From Metallyticus violacea (lineage: Eukaryota > Arthropoda > Insecta > Mantodea > Metallyticidae), in contig CM060842.1 of assembly GCA_030762175.1 (NCBI GenBank), forward strand, positions 44,946,001 to 45,010,000: 64,000 bases of DNA, read 5' to 3'. Of this stretch, positions 47,790 through 60,364 are shown one piece after another. The number at the start of each line of letters is the position of its first letter. The first letter of the stretch is position 1. The position numbers and the translations under genes were made by a program. The notes below the pieces were generated by a model, which did not search any database, was not told the DNA's origin, and saw only the letters and a program-made list of their open reading frames with translations.

Positions 47790-50094
47790 TGCACTTACAC
47801 GAAGACAATGTTTGCCTCGTAGTTGGACTGAAATACAGTCCGCACTTAGCTAATGACATTGGTTTATATTTTACTTATTATGAACACATGTCACATCGCA
47901 ACAAACTACGACGTTAATCCATCTATGTTGCCTGTCGTTGAAGGATCTAAAACCATTCGTTCCCACTTCCAAAATGCTTAGTGTCAAGCCCCCTTTCTAC
48001 ACGCAAATTCTTTGTATATATTTTTGCGCTTATACAGTACAGTTGCTTTTAGTTTAAATATAGAAGATAGAAAGAGATAGCACTATATCCCGCACGGCAG
48101 TAGACAATTCTTAACTGCCTAATCGCAAAAACACTAAAGAATTTGTACACACTATACACAATTTCTTTTGCATCTGATTGCACACAGGTTTTCCTCGTTT
48201 CCTAATATCCACTTGTAACAATACGAAAGCCAGCGAAATAAGAATGGCTAAACACATAATATATTTCATTGCCAAAAGGTACAACTGATCACAAACATAT
48301 TTCAATAGAATTGCCATTGCCACTGAAAGAATATATGGGTGCAGGTCACTGTGATAGTGCTTCTCAACCCCTTTGACCGTCATTAGCACACCCTCCTCCT
48401 ACACAGCTCAGTAGCGGCAAAAATGTCATGTTTAAACTTAAACCAAACAGCCTGTAGGTACGTGCATAACTGCGCCAGAAGTGTATACGTTATTATTGGG
48501 AGAAAATTAATAGACAGAAACGTTGCACATACAGAGAATTATTCATTAATACATATATTTCACTTTTTGCTGACTCTTGCAGCGTGCCCTTTGACGAATA
48601 TCTCGAGAGACGAAGCGTTGATGAAGAAAAGCATCGGAGAAAGTGCAAAGGCTTTTAAAAAATAAATGGCAGAACGCTGAACTGAAAAGAAAGGAAATAT
48701 AATTTTGTATTGCTTTTAAAGACTGCCTTTCAGCGCTGAGAGACACATAGCAGCAAATTCATGGTTAGGCAGGGCCAGGCCAGGAACCTGAGAATCTCTG
48801 GTGGTTAGCTTTGAAATGTTCCCCTCTTTTGTGTTCCTCGCCGAGGACGGCTGTATGGCTGCAGTTGACAACATGGACGACCCCCAATACATTTCCATGT
48901 CCTACCATATGGCATCCGACATAACACCGATATGTTTTCTGATACTCATTAAAGGGTTATCAGCATCGCGTCACCCACATTTTCAACGTTTTCCACCATT
49001 ATATTACAGGCGATTTTGTGCCTCGACCATTTTTCAATAACGAAACATACTGTAATAAATTTGTCAATTGCATTAAAGTTTGGTAACCAATTCCATGTGC
49101 AAAAACGTTTAAGGTAACATTGACCATTAACGTTTTTAGCAATTATATACTCTAGTATGATGGCAATTGTTTTACAAGGGTATACATTTGCAGCGTGCAT
49201 ACGTTTTTTTTTCATTAAATTGTTGCAAGTACTACTTTTTTCAGCATTCAGTGATGGAAAAAGGATGAAAAATTAAAAAAAAAAAAAAAAAAAAAAAAAG
49301 GATTGCAAAATTTACATAAACCTGTAGCAATAGGCATGAGCAGAGGAAATAAGCGCGTAGGAAGCTAGTAATCCATGCGCCCTCTAGAGAAATTGCGATT
49401 GAATTTATAGCAGATTTCCGAAGAAGGAGAAAATAGCGTCATAATTGTGGTGAAGGTGGTGACATCACTGTTGTTACCAACACTAAAATATGAATTTAAA
49501 ACAAATATTTTAAACCAATAGCGAACAGCGTACCAAGCCTGACCGTTTCAAATATTCTTATTAGAGGAATCTGCGTGAAAACTTAAATTTAACCTAGGGG
49601 TTAAGTTAACGAATTTCATTATTCTATTCCATGGCACTTTTAAGTGCTTATTACTGTGTACTGGGCCCGCCTTGGCGCAAATAAATGCCATTGTTACTCC
49701 CTATAGTAAAATTATGTAACAGTTGACAAATCTGAAAAACAGTGGATGAACTTAAAAAGTTTTGTGTTGAGGAAAATGGAATAAGAAGAGCGAACAATGG
49801 AGGCTTTAGATTTTGTCGCATATTGCCGAAAATTATGGGATTGAAATTATGTACAACTTCAAAGTTGACTAAACACTATAAAATGGGTACAAATAAACAC
49901 ATGCAAATTATGTACAAAGTTATCCAAACACTGTAAAATGGGTAGTACTTAAAATTAAGTCGACATTAGAGATTCCGGATAAACATATTTCAGTGAGCGA
50001 AGCAATCGTTTTGTTACAAATGTATAATACGTGAAAAATATAAAATACCTCTGTATGGTAAATTATTTGCTATTTGCGGAGATTTTTTGTGACT
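47790..50094. other. No recognisable gene; poly-A run
   Basis: A 22-bp A run lies at 49278-49299. The 92-aa minus-strand frame at 48111-48389 has one hydrophobic stretch (LLAMKYIMCLAILISLAFVL) that could be a membrane helix, but no family was recognised and no neighbouring exon supports it. Confidence 0.45.
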
Positions 50095-50380
50095 TGATTT
50101 ATTTACGGACGCTCTTTAACATCTCAGGTCATCGGCGTTCCATTTAATTCAAGGCGTGAAACGGCCGACAAATTTTGCTCAGAGGTCTCTTCTTTCAGGC
50201 TTGAGGTTCTTTTGAATGCTGTAAATGTCGACACGGGACCCACGGCTTTACTTTTCTTCTGAAGGAAGCCATACCTAGGATTTTTACGCCCGAAAAAATC
50301 CATCGACCCTGGCTGGGAATGAACCCACGATCTTGGGTTTAGGAGGCAAGTATGGTTACCATTACACCACCAGGACCGAC
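50095..50380 (-). mobile_element. SINE family B, minus strand, possible 8-bp TSD
   Basis: The reverse complement shows the head GGTGTAATGGTAACCATACT with AAACCCAAGATCGTGGGTTC, and the full body to GACCTGAGATGTTAAAGAGC. TGCTATTT occurs at 50068-50075 and directly after the head at 50381-50388, a plausible target-site duplication. Confidence 0.92.
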
Positions 50381-50652
50381 TGCTATTTTACAATCTGAGT
50401 ACTTAATACTAATATACATTACCCATTCCCATATTTTTCCTGACTTAATTAAAAGCAGCATTGTTATAACATACCTCTTATGCCTTTTAAATTATCATTA
50501 ATTTGTAACAAAAAAGAAGTTAATTATGAATAAATCAGAATGCGTAACTTTCTATCAAAGTATTATCATTCATTAATAGGGAGATATTCAAACCCACTCT
50601 ACATAATATTTATACAACAAAATATATTCTTCAACTGACGAATACATAGAAA

Positions 50653-51590
50653 GGGTCTGTTCAAAAATAGCCATACTTTAAAAGGATGCTCCAGAGAAGA
50701 ATTGTAGCAAAAAGCAGCTGGTAGCACTGATTAGCCCTGACCTAACGTTTGATGTGCAACGCTATCTTATTTCAGTCGAGTTCATGCTACTTTCTTTGCG
50801 AGTGTTGTGCAGTTATTGAGTTGACGGTCTATTATTAACATTAACATTTAATATTGCCTGAAATTTCGTAAATCCCTTACCGAGACTCATGAGAGTATGA
50901 ATAATTGCTTAAGCCATGCACTATGCTATCAGTGAATATACGATTTAAAAGTGGTCGGGAGTGTGTAGTTGAAGACTCGCGTCCCAGACGTCTATCGGCA
51001 ACGCTAATGCGGCCAGAATTAATGAGATTATCCATGAAAAGCTACATACTTTTCGAGAAATTGCCGAAAGGTGTAACTTTTCTGCGGGGTGTGTCATGAA
51101 ATCCTGCATAGTGGCAGCAGTTTGTTGACACAAGAATAGAAAAACAATCGCGTTGCGACCTGTCAGGAGCTTGGATTGTGTTAATGAGGATGCAGCTTTT
51201 ATTAACAGAATCACTAGTGATGAAAAATGGTTCTATGGTTACGATGTTGAGACATGAAACGTCAAAGTGCTTTTTTCTTCGACATTCAGGGTGTTGTTCA
51301 TCACGAATTTCTGCCGGAGGGCGAAACTGTGAATTGCTGTTATTATCAAGATGTCTTCAAGAAATCGTGAGAAGGAAGAAGTCTGGGCTGTGGACAGTTC
51401 ATGGGATCCTGCAAGACGATAACACACCAACGCATTCATCATCGCTTGTTGTGACTTTTGCTCGAAAATCAATACTGTTCTTCCCAACTCTCCACACTGT
51501 ACTGACTATTTTGTTATTTTCAAAGGTGAAGTTCATAATGAAAAGAGGAAGATCTGACTCAGTTTAGAAGATTAAACAAAATTTTCAGAC
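50653..51590 (+). pseudogene. Mariner-type transposase relic
   Basis: The left end GGGTCTGTTCAAAAATAGCC resembles a mariner terminus. In shifting plus-strand frames, VNEDAAFINRITSDEKWFYG then YDVET at about 51177-51252 match the first catalytic block (family DPxFxxRIITGDESWVYGYDPET; here SDE for GDE). DIQGVVHHEFLPEGETVN at about 51283-51336 is the second block (family DxKGIVHKEFVPPGQTVN). QDDNTPTHSSSLVVTFARKS at about 51412 holds the HDN-type Asp (DDN here). The conserved PPYSPDLAPCDFF block is damaged, and the C-terminus (EVHNEKRKI-like) is shifted. The HTH region before 51100 is hardly recognisable. No right-hand terminal repeat was found. It differs in sequence from the copies at 2.8 and 46.2 kb. 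Confidence 0.85.
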
Positions 51591-51599
51591 AGAACTTCG

Positions 51600-53036
51600 T
51601 ACAATTTCAAAAACAGCATATTTGGGCTGCTTTTAGAACGTCAAATGCTTTTGGGACATATGTGTTTATAAAGACGGCGATTACTTCGAGAGGGACAAGC
51701 TCAGTAAGATGCTGGTAAGTTCAAGTGGTAAGTTTAAAAGCTTTTTTTTTCTAAGAAATATAATGTTCAAAAAGTGTTCGGTCATAAGACAATATACATA
51801 TTGTCTAATTACTGTATGGTACACGACTACGTATGAAATGTACTAGTCTTTTACTATATATATGTATGAGATTATTTAGATTTGTATTTCCATACTTTAA
51901 AGCATTTTAAATTCCCATATAGATATCATTAATGTAACACAACTTTGTGCATCTTGACTTGTTATACATTCTGAAAATATATGCACTGTACAAGAAGCTC
52001 AAGGACGTAGATAAAGCTTAATCTTGTATAAAATAAGTTAAACTTAGAACTATTGACTTTTTGTTTACATATACAGCGAAACCTTAACAATTTTTTGTGA
52101 AAACAGCATCATGTGGAATAATATGTGTTGAAAAACTTGGGGGAAAATTTTCTAAGGGTAAAAAGTCTAAAAGCAAGGCATATATATATGCATTCTAAGC
52201 TTAAGGCAGTTGATCTCTCGGCTGCATATCATCGTATTTATAGATTATATTTATCTCGTTTTTCAAATTCTTCTTCTTTTAGGTTGATGCACTTTTATTA
52301 GTGATACTTTTAATATTTCTACAGCTTCTGTGGAAAAAGGAATCTAAAGCGACAGGCCGCTCACAGCAGAGTGCAGCTCAGCGGGAATTATACAATTACA
52401 TTGTATATGAGGATTTAGGTCTCGACATGTTGATACCAGTTCGGCCAGAGCCTTGGCAGAATGGCGAGAGTTCACTATATCTACTTGTATTTGGAGGCCG
52501 AGTATCACTAGCGGCTGTGAAGGTGGCGATGTTTGTTTCTGGCTATGGAATAATTTCCGCAAGCTTTCAGTCATCACATGGACTGTTTCACTCGTGTGAA
52601 GTCACCTTAAAATCGACCAATGAAACTAAACAAAATATTGCATTTTGACCAATCACAGTTGGATTGCGGAATGAAATTATCGAAAAAAAATATCAAATCC
52701 CTTTTATCACGCGGCGAGCATTTGTATTGTGGTCAGTGTAGCTACTCTATAGCTCTACTATATAACACGCATCACTGACCGCTTTTGCTAGAAACAGTGG
52801 GGAGCTATTGATAGCAACAAAACATGGACAATCAGCAATCATAATGCAATATAGAGGATTCTTTCAAGCGCTTTAGTGATGCGTCAAATGTGCAAATTGA
52901 TCTTATCATTAGTAATTCAAAACCACAGAATACAAGGAAAAATAGAGCTAGTGCATGCTACTTTTTTTCTCAGTGGGTATTATAAAATCGAACGATAGCG
53001 ATTGTAATAAACGATTTTTGCCCATTCCAATCTTAC
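51600..53036. other. No recognisable gene
   Basis: The 115-aa frame at 52301-52648 has no recognisable domain. AT-rich on either side. Confidence 0.45.
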
Positions 53037-53048
53037 GGTTTCTGAATA

Positions 53049-53325
53049 TGGTGTTTATAGCACGTTTTTACTACAGAGGCACCGCAGGCGATGAACACTG
53101 GTGATACATGAAATGAAATGATATATTGGAAAAGGATTTTTTTTTTAAGAAAGGAAACGTTCCAGACCTAAGTTTAGGATACCTCCCCGGCATTTGCCAT
53201 TTATGCGGACGAAGGAAAACCTGAAGAAAACCTCAGTCAGAGAGGACGGTTCGGGTGGGATTCGAACCCCAGTCCTTCCGCTCACGAGTCCGCGCCTTAA
53301 CCACCTCGGCCACCCGTGGCGGTTT
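53049..53325 (-). mobile_element. SINE family A, minus strand, 12-bp TSD
   Basis: In reverse complement the head (GGCCGAGGTGGTTAAGGCGC, B box GGTTCGAATCCC as GGGGTTCGAATCC), body and 3' end (CGCCTGCGGTGCCTCTGTAG) are all present. GGTTTCTGAATA flanks it exactly at 53037-53048 and 53326-53337. Confidence 0.95.
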
Positions 53326-53395
53326 GGTTTCTGAATAGAATAAATATTCATAAGTATATCATTTTATACAACTGTTAATATTCAGTGCGCAAATT

Positions 53396-53400
<5 letters not shown>

Positions 53401-53455
<55 letters not shown>
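53401..53455. repeat. (AT)n microsatellite
   Basis: About 27 AT units, uninterrupted. Confidence 0.96.
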
Positions 53456-53458
<3 letters not shown>

Positions 53459-55215
53459 TTTTATTCTTATTCTATTCATGAAATAATCCTAAACCCGTAT
53501 TTTGCTCTTCTCTAATGACATTACTGAAAAATCGACGTTCTTCTGTCGCAAGATTGCTTGAAAATGTTAAGTACAAATATATAATTATTACAATTTTGTA
53601 GAGAAATTATATTTAAATTCTTATTTTATTCGTGAAATATTCCTAATAAATGTTGTCTCCATTATAGTTTCTCAGATTCTTAGCCTTTTTCATTGAAATG
53701 TTCCTTCAGTATTATTTACTGTTTTCTCCCAAATATCGCTCCTTTAGTTTTATTCTAACATAATCCTAAGTTATTGTTTCATTCTATACTGAATATATTC
53801 TTTTAACCTGTGCATTCACAATTGCTGTCATGCTGTCTCTTATCCCTTGCATAAATCTAGAGAAGTCTAGCGGCTACTGCCATTGCGCGGTGTCTATTGT
53901 GCAATATATGTTTCCAACATGAAACACGACATTCTGTAGCCTTACCCTTTGTCCAGAACAGCAGCACACTTAAGTTTTCTCCATCTATTTTCGCAGATGT
54001 TAATGTGACCAGAGTAATAATAAATAAACAAGTTGCGGAGAGTCACCAAGCAGTTGAAGCTACAACGTTTGTTTATTTCCTGCATAAAAACTTCAAGCAC
54101 AAACAGTCCTCCCAACATACGGAACAAGTTCAACTTTTCTCCCCTTACTGTGCATCCCATTTCGCGGCTTCGCATTAATTGTTCTATTGTTACGCTCTTT
54201 CCCATTATATTCATTTTGTTAAACGCAGTCTGTCGTAGTGAACTTAATCTCAAAGTTGGTTACTAAGCGTTAGACATAGCATTATATTTTGTACTGTGAT
54301 ATTTATGTATGAATAATATTTTACTACCTATTTAATAATATTGTAACAACCAACTGTGCGGCCTTTTCCGTACTTGGAGTTGTGGACATTCCTATTTTCT
54401 CAACAATTCACGACATAAAATTAATTGCTATTTTAGTAGATGCTGAAATTACTGTTATATACATTTAGCTGCTCTGCAAAAAATATTGGTTGTAGCTTAC
54501 ATTGAGAAATAGATAATATCCTGGCGGATGTTAGGGTTTTAGTTCTCATATGGTGTTCACATTTGTTTCCAACTAATGTCATAGTGATCGAATCATCTTA
54601 TATAGATAGCCTTGCTAACTGATTCGTGATTGGTGTGATCTTCTTGATAAATACTAAGCAAACCACTGGTACACATATGAGAAAATACCACAGAAGTGAT
54701 CGATACTTGTGTAGCTCACCAAGTACTAACATGGACGCCTAAACTTTACAGTGAATATAGAAAAGGCTACGTAAAAAAATTAAAACAATGAGAATTTGCA
54801 ACACATTCTTTATTGAATGAATTGTTGAAATTCAATTGAAGTAACTAAAATATAAAAATGTTTATATATAAACCTTTACTATTTAGAGCAAAGTTTATAA
54901 GATTTCCCGCAATGCTAAAGGGAGTAGTTCTAAAAGTATCACCCAATCAGGGTCAGCTCGTATTCTCCATATGTACAGAACCGTGTTTAAAAACTCAGCT
55001 GTGAAGTGATAGTTAAAAAAAATTAGAAAAGGTGAGCGTAGTAAAGACAAAAAAGTTCGTTGCATAAGTGTACGCTTTGAGACAACATTATTGAAATTAA
55101 AAAAAAAATGTTAATTGGAACGTTTTGAAAAGTTTCATATATGCAGGTGTGTCAAAACAACATCGAAAACGCTAGTATATTATACGGGACGGCAAACTGG
55201 GCATTTTAAGATAGA
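53456..55215. other. No recognisable gene
   Basis: AT-rich. The overlapping open frames at 53897-54266 on both strands have no recognisable motif. Confidence 0.45.
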
Positions 55216-56085
55216 GAACACCTGTCCGAAAATGCATAGTTTGGGCGCTGTGTAGAATAGAAGTTTGAGAACGGTTCGGATATGGTGATAGGTGCACGTT
55301 CCGCATTTCGTCAAGAAACCCAACAAAAGAAGCACATCGTGCAGTAAATTACAAAGGGGTTCAACATTTTGACCTCCTACTTGAGTGCAGAGTGTACTTC
55401 GGCGGTGGAGAGATGCAGCACATTATCAAATAAGTGTGGCTGTGTGCTCTGTATTGCAGTCGCTGTCTGAATTTGTTGGATAAGGTCCTCCTCTGATGTT
55501 GCAGGATTCTTCATAGCATCCCACGGAAAATAAGTCAAGAGGTGTATGATCAGGTTACCATGGGTAGCTAAGGAACAGGTTCCCGCTACAAATCCATCGA
55601 TTTGGATATGTTGCGTCCAGGTGAAGGCACCCGTTTGCATCAAAGTGAGCTGGAGTGCCGTCGTGTTTCAACCACATTACCTGACGAAACTCTTGTGACA
55701 TCATGTCCAATAGGGTAGGCAAAACAAACCTTAGAAAAATAGGTAGGAGGGTGGAAATTGATATGGCCCAGTGATTGATTATTAATTATCCCAGCCCTTA
55801 GGTAGACACTTGCTGCTAACTTCCGCATGCGGATTTTCGTCGACCAGACATGCATGTAGCGCAGATTCACAGTTCCGTGTTGAATGAAAGAGCATTCGTC
55901 AGCTGCGAGCCTTGGAGTATGAAGGGATGTGGCGCATGCGCAGGAAAGTTATAATGCGCAGTCTATCAGTTCACCGTATGCTGATGGCGAATGGATTGCA
56001 TAACTAATTAGAACACCAAAAAGCAATCCGAAGACACTTCGACGCCACATTGCGCCCAAACCATGCATTTCCAAACAGGAGTTCC
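55216..56085 (-). pseudogene. HTH-type IS630/Tc1-like transposon with matching inverted ends, internally deleted
   Basis: The ends are inverted repeats of about 38 bp: GAACACCTGTCCGAAAATGC followed by ATAGTTTGGGCGC at 55216, and reversed from 56085 GGAACTCCTGTTTGGAAATG then CATGGTTTGGGCGC. The minus strand encodes DECSFIQHGTVNLRYMHVW near 55890-55835 (first catalytic Asp, DE; family DEATFxxxGxxNxRNxHyW). Then come FRQVMWLKHDGTPAHFDANG near 55690-55630 (second Asp, HDG) and a C-terminal stretch PWDAMKNPATSEEDLIQQIQ near 55520. The end is TLCTQVGGQNVEPL (family LCIxVGGGHFEHL), after a frameshift. The N-terminal HTH is absent between 55900 and the right end. Of about 1.2-1.5 kb expected, 870 bp remain. 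Confidence 0.88.
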
Positions 56086-56089
56086 ATCA

Positions 56090-57397
56090 TGTGAAGTTAT
56101 CTATTTGCCTTCCGGTACAACGTATTAAGCGTAACCGGTGTTGTGTTGACATATCCCGTATATATGGCACACTTTGCATTAAACAACTGCTATTAGTTTT
56201 GGAAATATTACTTGTGTAAAATGTTATAATATCAAGAATTAGTAATATTTGTGGCGATTTCTGTGATACAATACTTACCATTTTTATGCTGAAACTATGT
56301 ATCTGAACGTAGTATAAAATGTTCACTGTTTATCTACATTAAGAATATTTTAACACATTTATTGTTTGCTTTATCGCATAATGTTCATTGTAACAGGTTA
56401 TAATGTATATCCGAATTCTTTAAAAGAAAAAAACTAGTTTACAGCCATTTATCTATTTGTTTACATATTTAATGCTTCTAGTGAAAAACTGCATCACATG
56501 AAAAAGAATTTTCTAAATGAATGACGTCTTTTGCAACTACAGCCTAAGGAAGTCTTAAAACTAAAAACTTATTATGTGACAAATATAAACCTTAAACTTC
56601 ATAAAGGACTAAATAAACAAAACATTGATTTATTAATCAATATAATAAATACAAAGTAAAATACAGCATACTGAATTATGCAGCCAATCTGTCACATTTA
56701 AACATTTTGTATGTATTAATTACAAATATTTTTGCTAATATTTATGTGAATTTAGTTTCTGATTTTCTTATTGAACCAATATCCACAACACTGTATGTAA
56801 TTAAAACTGTCATTTCTAATAATTTTTCGCCTATTTAATTTCTTTAATTTGTTTAATGATCACCTTCTTCCATTTCTTCCCCACTTTCCGTAAATAACTT
56901 CATGTTTATTTATATTTTTTCTGAACTTGAATTCACTATCTTATTCCCAATGATTTAGTTGGAAATTTACTTCATTTATCCAAATGGAATTTCTTTCTTA
57001 ATAATCTAGTTTATTTTTACATTCTAATAAACTATTTAATGTATTATTCTCCTCTTCATATATGACAAAAAACGAATATTAAGTTTTTTACTGCTAAATG
57101 AGTATACTTGTTCAAGCATATGAAGATGAAAAGCAGAAAACTGGTATGTAAAAAGGAATGTGTAATAACTAAATAAAGCTCTTAATAAAGATGCTTAATA
57201 AAATGAACAAATTAAATTTTACTGAATAAAATAAAAATATATGATACACGGGAAATGTTTACAAGACATTGTGGTTTAACAAAATGCAATACAATGAAAT
57301 ACAATATGAATACTGCCTACAGAATAGAAACATAAAACTAATGAAATTATAGTAAAATTAGGAAATACTCTTAGCGAAAGACGAAATTAATAACATG
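56090..57397. other. Very AT-rich DNA, nothing assignable
   Basis: No motif was recognised. Confidence 0.5.
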
Positions 57398-57550
57398 TAG
57401 GGGCCTCCGTGGTCTAATGGTAGTTTAATCCGGAGATTCTGGGTTCGAATCCCGATCAGATTAAGTTGTTTTACTCTGAGAGGGTGAAACCAGATAGCTT
57501 TAAGGTGCCAAGGACTTCTAGCGTATTTGCGCCACTGTTTATTCATTTCA
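57398..57550 (+). mobile_element. tRNA-headed SINE candidate
   Basis: GGGGCCTCCGTGGTCTAATG followed by GGGTTCGAATCCCGATCAGA gives A-box and B-box promoter elements of a tRNA with about the right spacing. The anticodon arm is short and poor, so it is not a functional tRNA. Downstream, GAGGGTGAAACCAG and GCGCCACTG then a T-rich end may be the body. It is the only copy of this type I see in the window. Confidence 0.55.
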
Positions 57551-58493
57551 TTTTTTTATTCCTACAGAATTCCTATAGGGTTCAGTTCACAATCAACAGG
57601 TGTTGCGAAAAGACGAATGCAGTCAAAGAGACAATAAATAAAACATTACAAAAATATAACATGTCGTACACTATAAATAATATATTAAGACTGCTATAAC
57701 AGCACTAAAATTACTTGCAATTAATTTGATAAAAAAGGAATTACTGAGTAGAAATAGTCATGCCAGGAGTACTTTAAAAAGGAAGGAAATCTTTAAATTG
57801 TAAATAAATATATATAAAAAATAAAAGCTGAAAACTGAAAATAATATACAAGGGAAACTAAAGGAAAAACAAAGGCACATACATGCACCACAGAGGGTGA
57901 AATCTTGGAAAGATCCTTTTATTAACAAACAAATACTTTGAACAGTTCATTAAATCATCTTTTATCTAAAGAGAAAGCTGAAACTGTTTTACATGGTTAA
58001 AGCTGCTAATAAAGAATTCTTGGCTAAAAGTCGAGACAAAGCGATCCACAAACAGCTTACAACTTGCTAACGACTTAAAAGGTAGTTAGTCACCTCCTTC
58101 CCCCCCCCCTCCCTCTCTCTCAGCGTCCTACATTCTCTCCTTTTATTAATTTCTTAGACAGCAGTGTCATTAATATTGAAGTACTGAGAGAAATTCATTT
58201 CAGAATAAATGTGGTGTTAATGAAACCAAATCATGGATACAAAGGAACATCTTTTAGACAGGGAAATTCTTTAATAATTAAGGAATGGAAAATAAGGTGT
58301 ATTAATTTGTAATATGTGTGTTATATATATTTATATTTCTATAGCATCTAATCTGTTTGTTTTAACCAAAAGTCTAGTGTTTATTTGTTTACTTTCCGGC
58401 TGCTCATCAAGATCGAATGTTTCTGCTAGTGTTTTGTCTTTTTACCATTTATTAGACTATTTGGTTATCGCTGCTGCATGTTATTCAGTCTAC

Positions 58494-58495
<2 letters not shown>
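57551..58495. other. AT-rich DNA, nothing assignable
   Basis: A CCCCCCCCTCCCTCTCTCTC run at about 58102 is the only notable feature. Confidence 0.5.

Positions 58496-58549
<54 letters not shown>
58496..58549. repeat. (AT)n microsatellite
   Basis: About 27 AT units, uninterrupted. Confidence 0.96.
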
Positions 58550-58550
<1 letters not shown>

Positions 58551-58738
58551 CTGAGGAAATCCATAAGTGCTCCACATCTCCATCTCTTTTCTTCAAGGCC
58601 AGTGGTTCTAAACTTTTTCGATTCGTAAATCCTTTCATAAGGATCTGAGCTTACGAATCTCTTAATAATTAATACACAAAATATATCAACTGTTCTTTCT
58701 CACTAGTGTACTACAAGACATAAGTTAGGCATGAAAAA

Positions 58739-58800
58739 ATCGAACCACGGATCCTCAGCCTTCCGGCCTGACGCTCTAACTAACTGAACTACCCCTGTCT
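58739..58800 (-). other. tRNA-like sequence (tRNA relic or SINE head)
   Basis: In reverse complement: CAGGGGTAGTTCAGTTAGTT, AGAGCGTCAGGCCGGAAGGC, then GATCCGTGGTTCGATT. D-arm (AGTTCAG...AGAGC), anticodon arm (TCAGG, 7-base loop, GCTGA with one mismatch) and T-arm GTGGTTCGA are in tRNA order. The acceptor stem does not pair, so it is a pseudo-tRNA or SINE head. Confidence 0.6.
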
Positions 58801-59649
58801 TCCTCCAAGAACGGACCCGCAAACCTCCCTCATCTGATTTTTATGTCCTGGAGACCTGTCTAAAGTTCCTCTACTTTGAGAGATTAGGTAATTGCTTAAG
58901 AGGCGACTTGTAATGCTGCATTTACTTAGGACATCTAGTTGAACGACAAGCATATAGGAGTTAAATTAATTATGGAAATAGCCGTATGTAGGATATAAGT
59001 TAAAAGGGAAGAATATAACTAGAAACCTGGGTCATAAGTACTCGTAGCATTACGAATTATCTCCGGGGTACATAGAATCAGGTGAGAGTTTCGTGGTTCC
59101 TGATTGGAGGTGGGCAAAGTAATTCACTTGGTTAGAATATGAGCGGTGAGCCTAATTCTTCATTTCCAATATACGAAATGTTTAATAAACTTAAATTAGC
59201 TTAAAGATGTACTACGTATCGTAAAAAGCCTAATCGTTTAAACTATTGAAACTACGTACATTTATTTTAAATTTAAAACATTAAGATAGAAATTAAATGA
59301 GTAAATTAATAATACTATAATATGATTTCTCTGTATTTAAAGTCACAGTTTTAAATTTCACTCATTTTCATGTAACCAAACATTAGCAGGAAAGGCCTTT
59401 ACTTTTTATGACTGTTAAACAAAGTGTTTAGCATTGGAATTTTAAAACTTTGATTGGAGATATAGTAACATTTTCTATGTTACGTTAGCAACACTACCTT
59501 AATCAGCCTTGAAAATATGTAAAAATAAATATAATTTGAATTGAAGGAAAATGTAAAATATGAACATATTTAAACCAGACAAAATTAGTTTGAAAGTATG
59601 CAAATAAATCCATTAAACATTTGCAAATTAAGTAATTAAATACATTTTA
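58801..59649. other. AT-rich DNA, nothing assignable
   Basis: No motif was recognised. Confidence 0.5.
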
Positions 59650-60364
59650 TTAAAACTAAGATAACACAACGTACACAGTTTCAGGTTATTTTTCAACATA
59701 ATCTGCATGACAAGGCATCGATGTTTTTTTGAATTCTGATAGAATTTAGTCAAGCGTTTTACTGCTCTCTTGACGTTACTCCGAAAACTGTGGCCACCTG
59801 ATATCGCTTCAGAGGTGAGAAGAGTTGGAAATTATTTCGCGTAGATTAGGGTATGAGCTGGTTATTCCCAAGTTTCAAGAGTTGGCAGTGTTTGTCAACA
59901 GCTCAGGAACGCTCCAGTATTGCAACATAAACCGCAGGTCTGATTGTTCGCGCATATTCCAGGAAATCAGTCAGTAACATGCCCTTACACAATAGCCAGC
60001 AGGTGAAACGGCTTTAAATATCTTAGTAGTAGAATGTGCACATACCTAATTTCCGGTGACTGTGCTTCAATTATGTCTTCACCGCTAATGCCATATAGTA
60101 CTCCTGCACACACTTTACGCCATCCAACTGCTGAATAAGGAGTTTATTATTTTCATGTGATAGACACAAGTCAAGTCAGTTCGTTCACTGTCACCCTTGT
60201 TTCTTCAACGTACGTTGTTATGGGTCGTCACTTTTTGTGACTCGGTCGCTTTGATACTCTTCTGCACCATTTTGTCACACTCTTGACGACACACCACGTT
60301 GTCTTGATAACTTCCATAAGCTGACATTCAGAAATCGAATTATATCACGGATCTCTTCAGACAT
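59650..60364 (-). pseudogene. Mariner/Tc1-type transposase relic
   Basis: A minus-strand ATG at 60364 starts MSEEIRDIIRFLNV, an HTH-like opening, with QKVTTHNNVR-type residues in a shifted frame near 60230. The clearest block is KGMLLTDFLEYARTI then RPAVYVAILERS at 59987-59907, matching the second catalytic-Asp region of mariner transposases (family KGVLLIDFLExGxTINxxxYxxxLxRL). Near 59750-59690, AVKRLTKFYQN and then DYVEK in another frame match the C-terminus (family GDYVEK). The region with the third catalytic residue is missing or unreadable. About 700 bp remain. Confidence 0.78.

Noticed and set aside
48111..48389. A small membrane protein or receptor exon
   Set aside because: One hydrophobic stretch only, no conserved motif or flanking exon seen; AT-rich chance frames of this length are common here.
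52301..52648. 115-aa plus-strand open frame as a gene
   Set aside because: No recognised motif or conserved neighbour; the minus strand also opens across it. Unsupported.
57398..57468. A functional tRNA gene
   Set aside because: Promoter boxes are present but the anticodon arm and acceptor stem do not pair properly; a SINE head is more likely. The same reasoning applies to 58739-58800.
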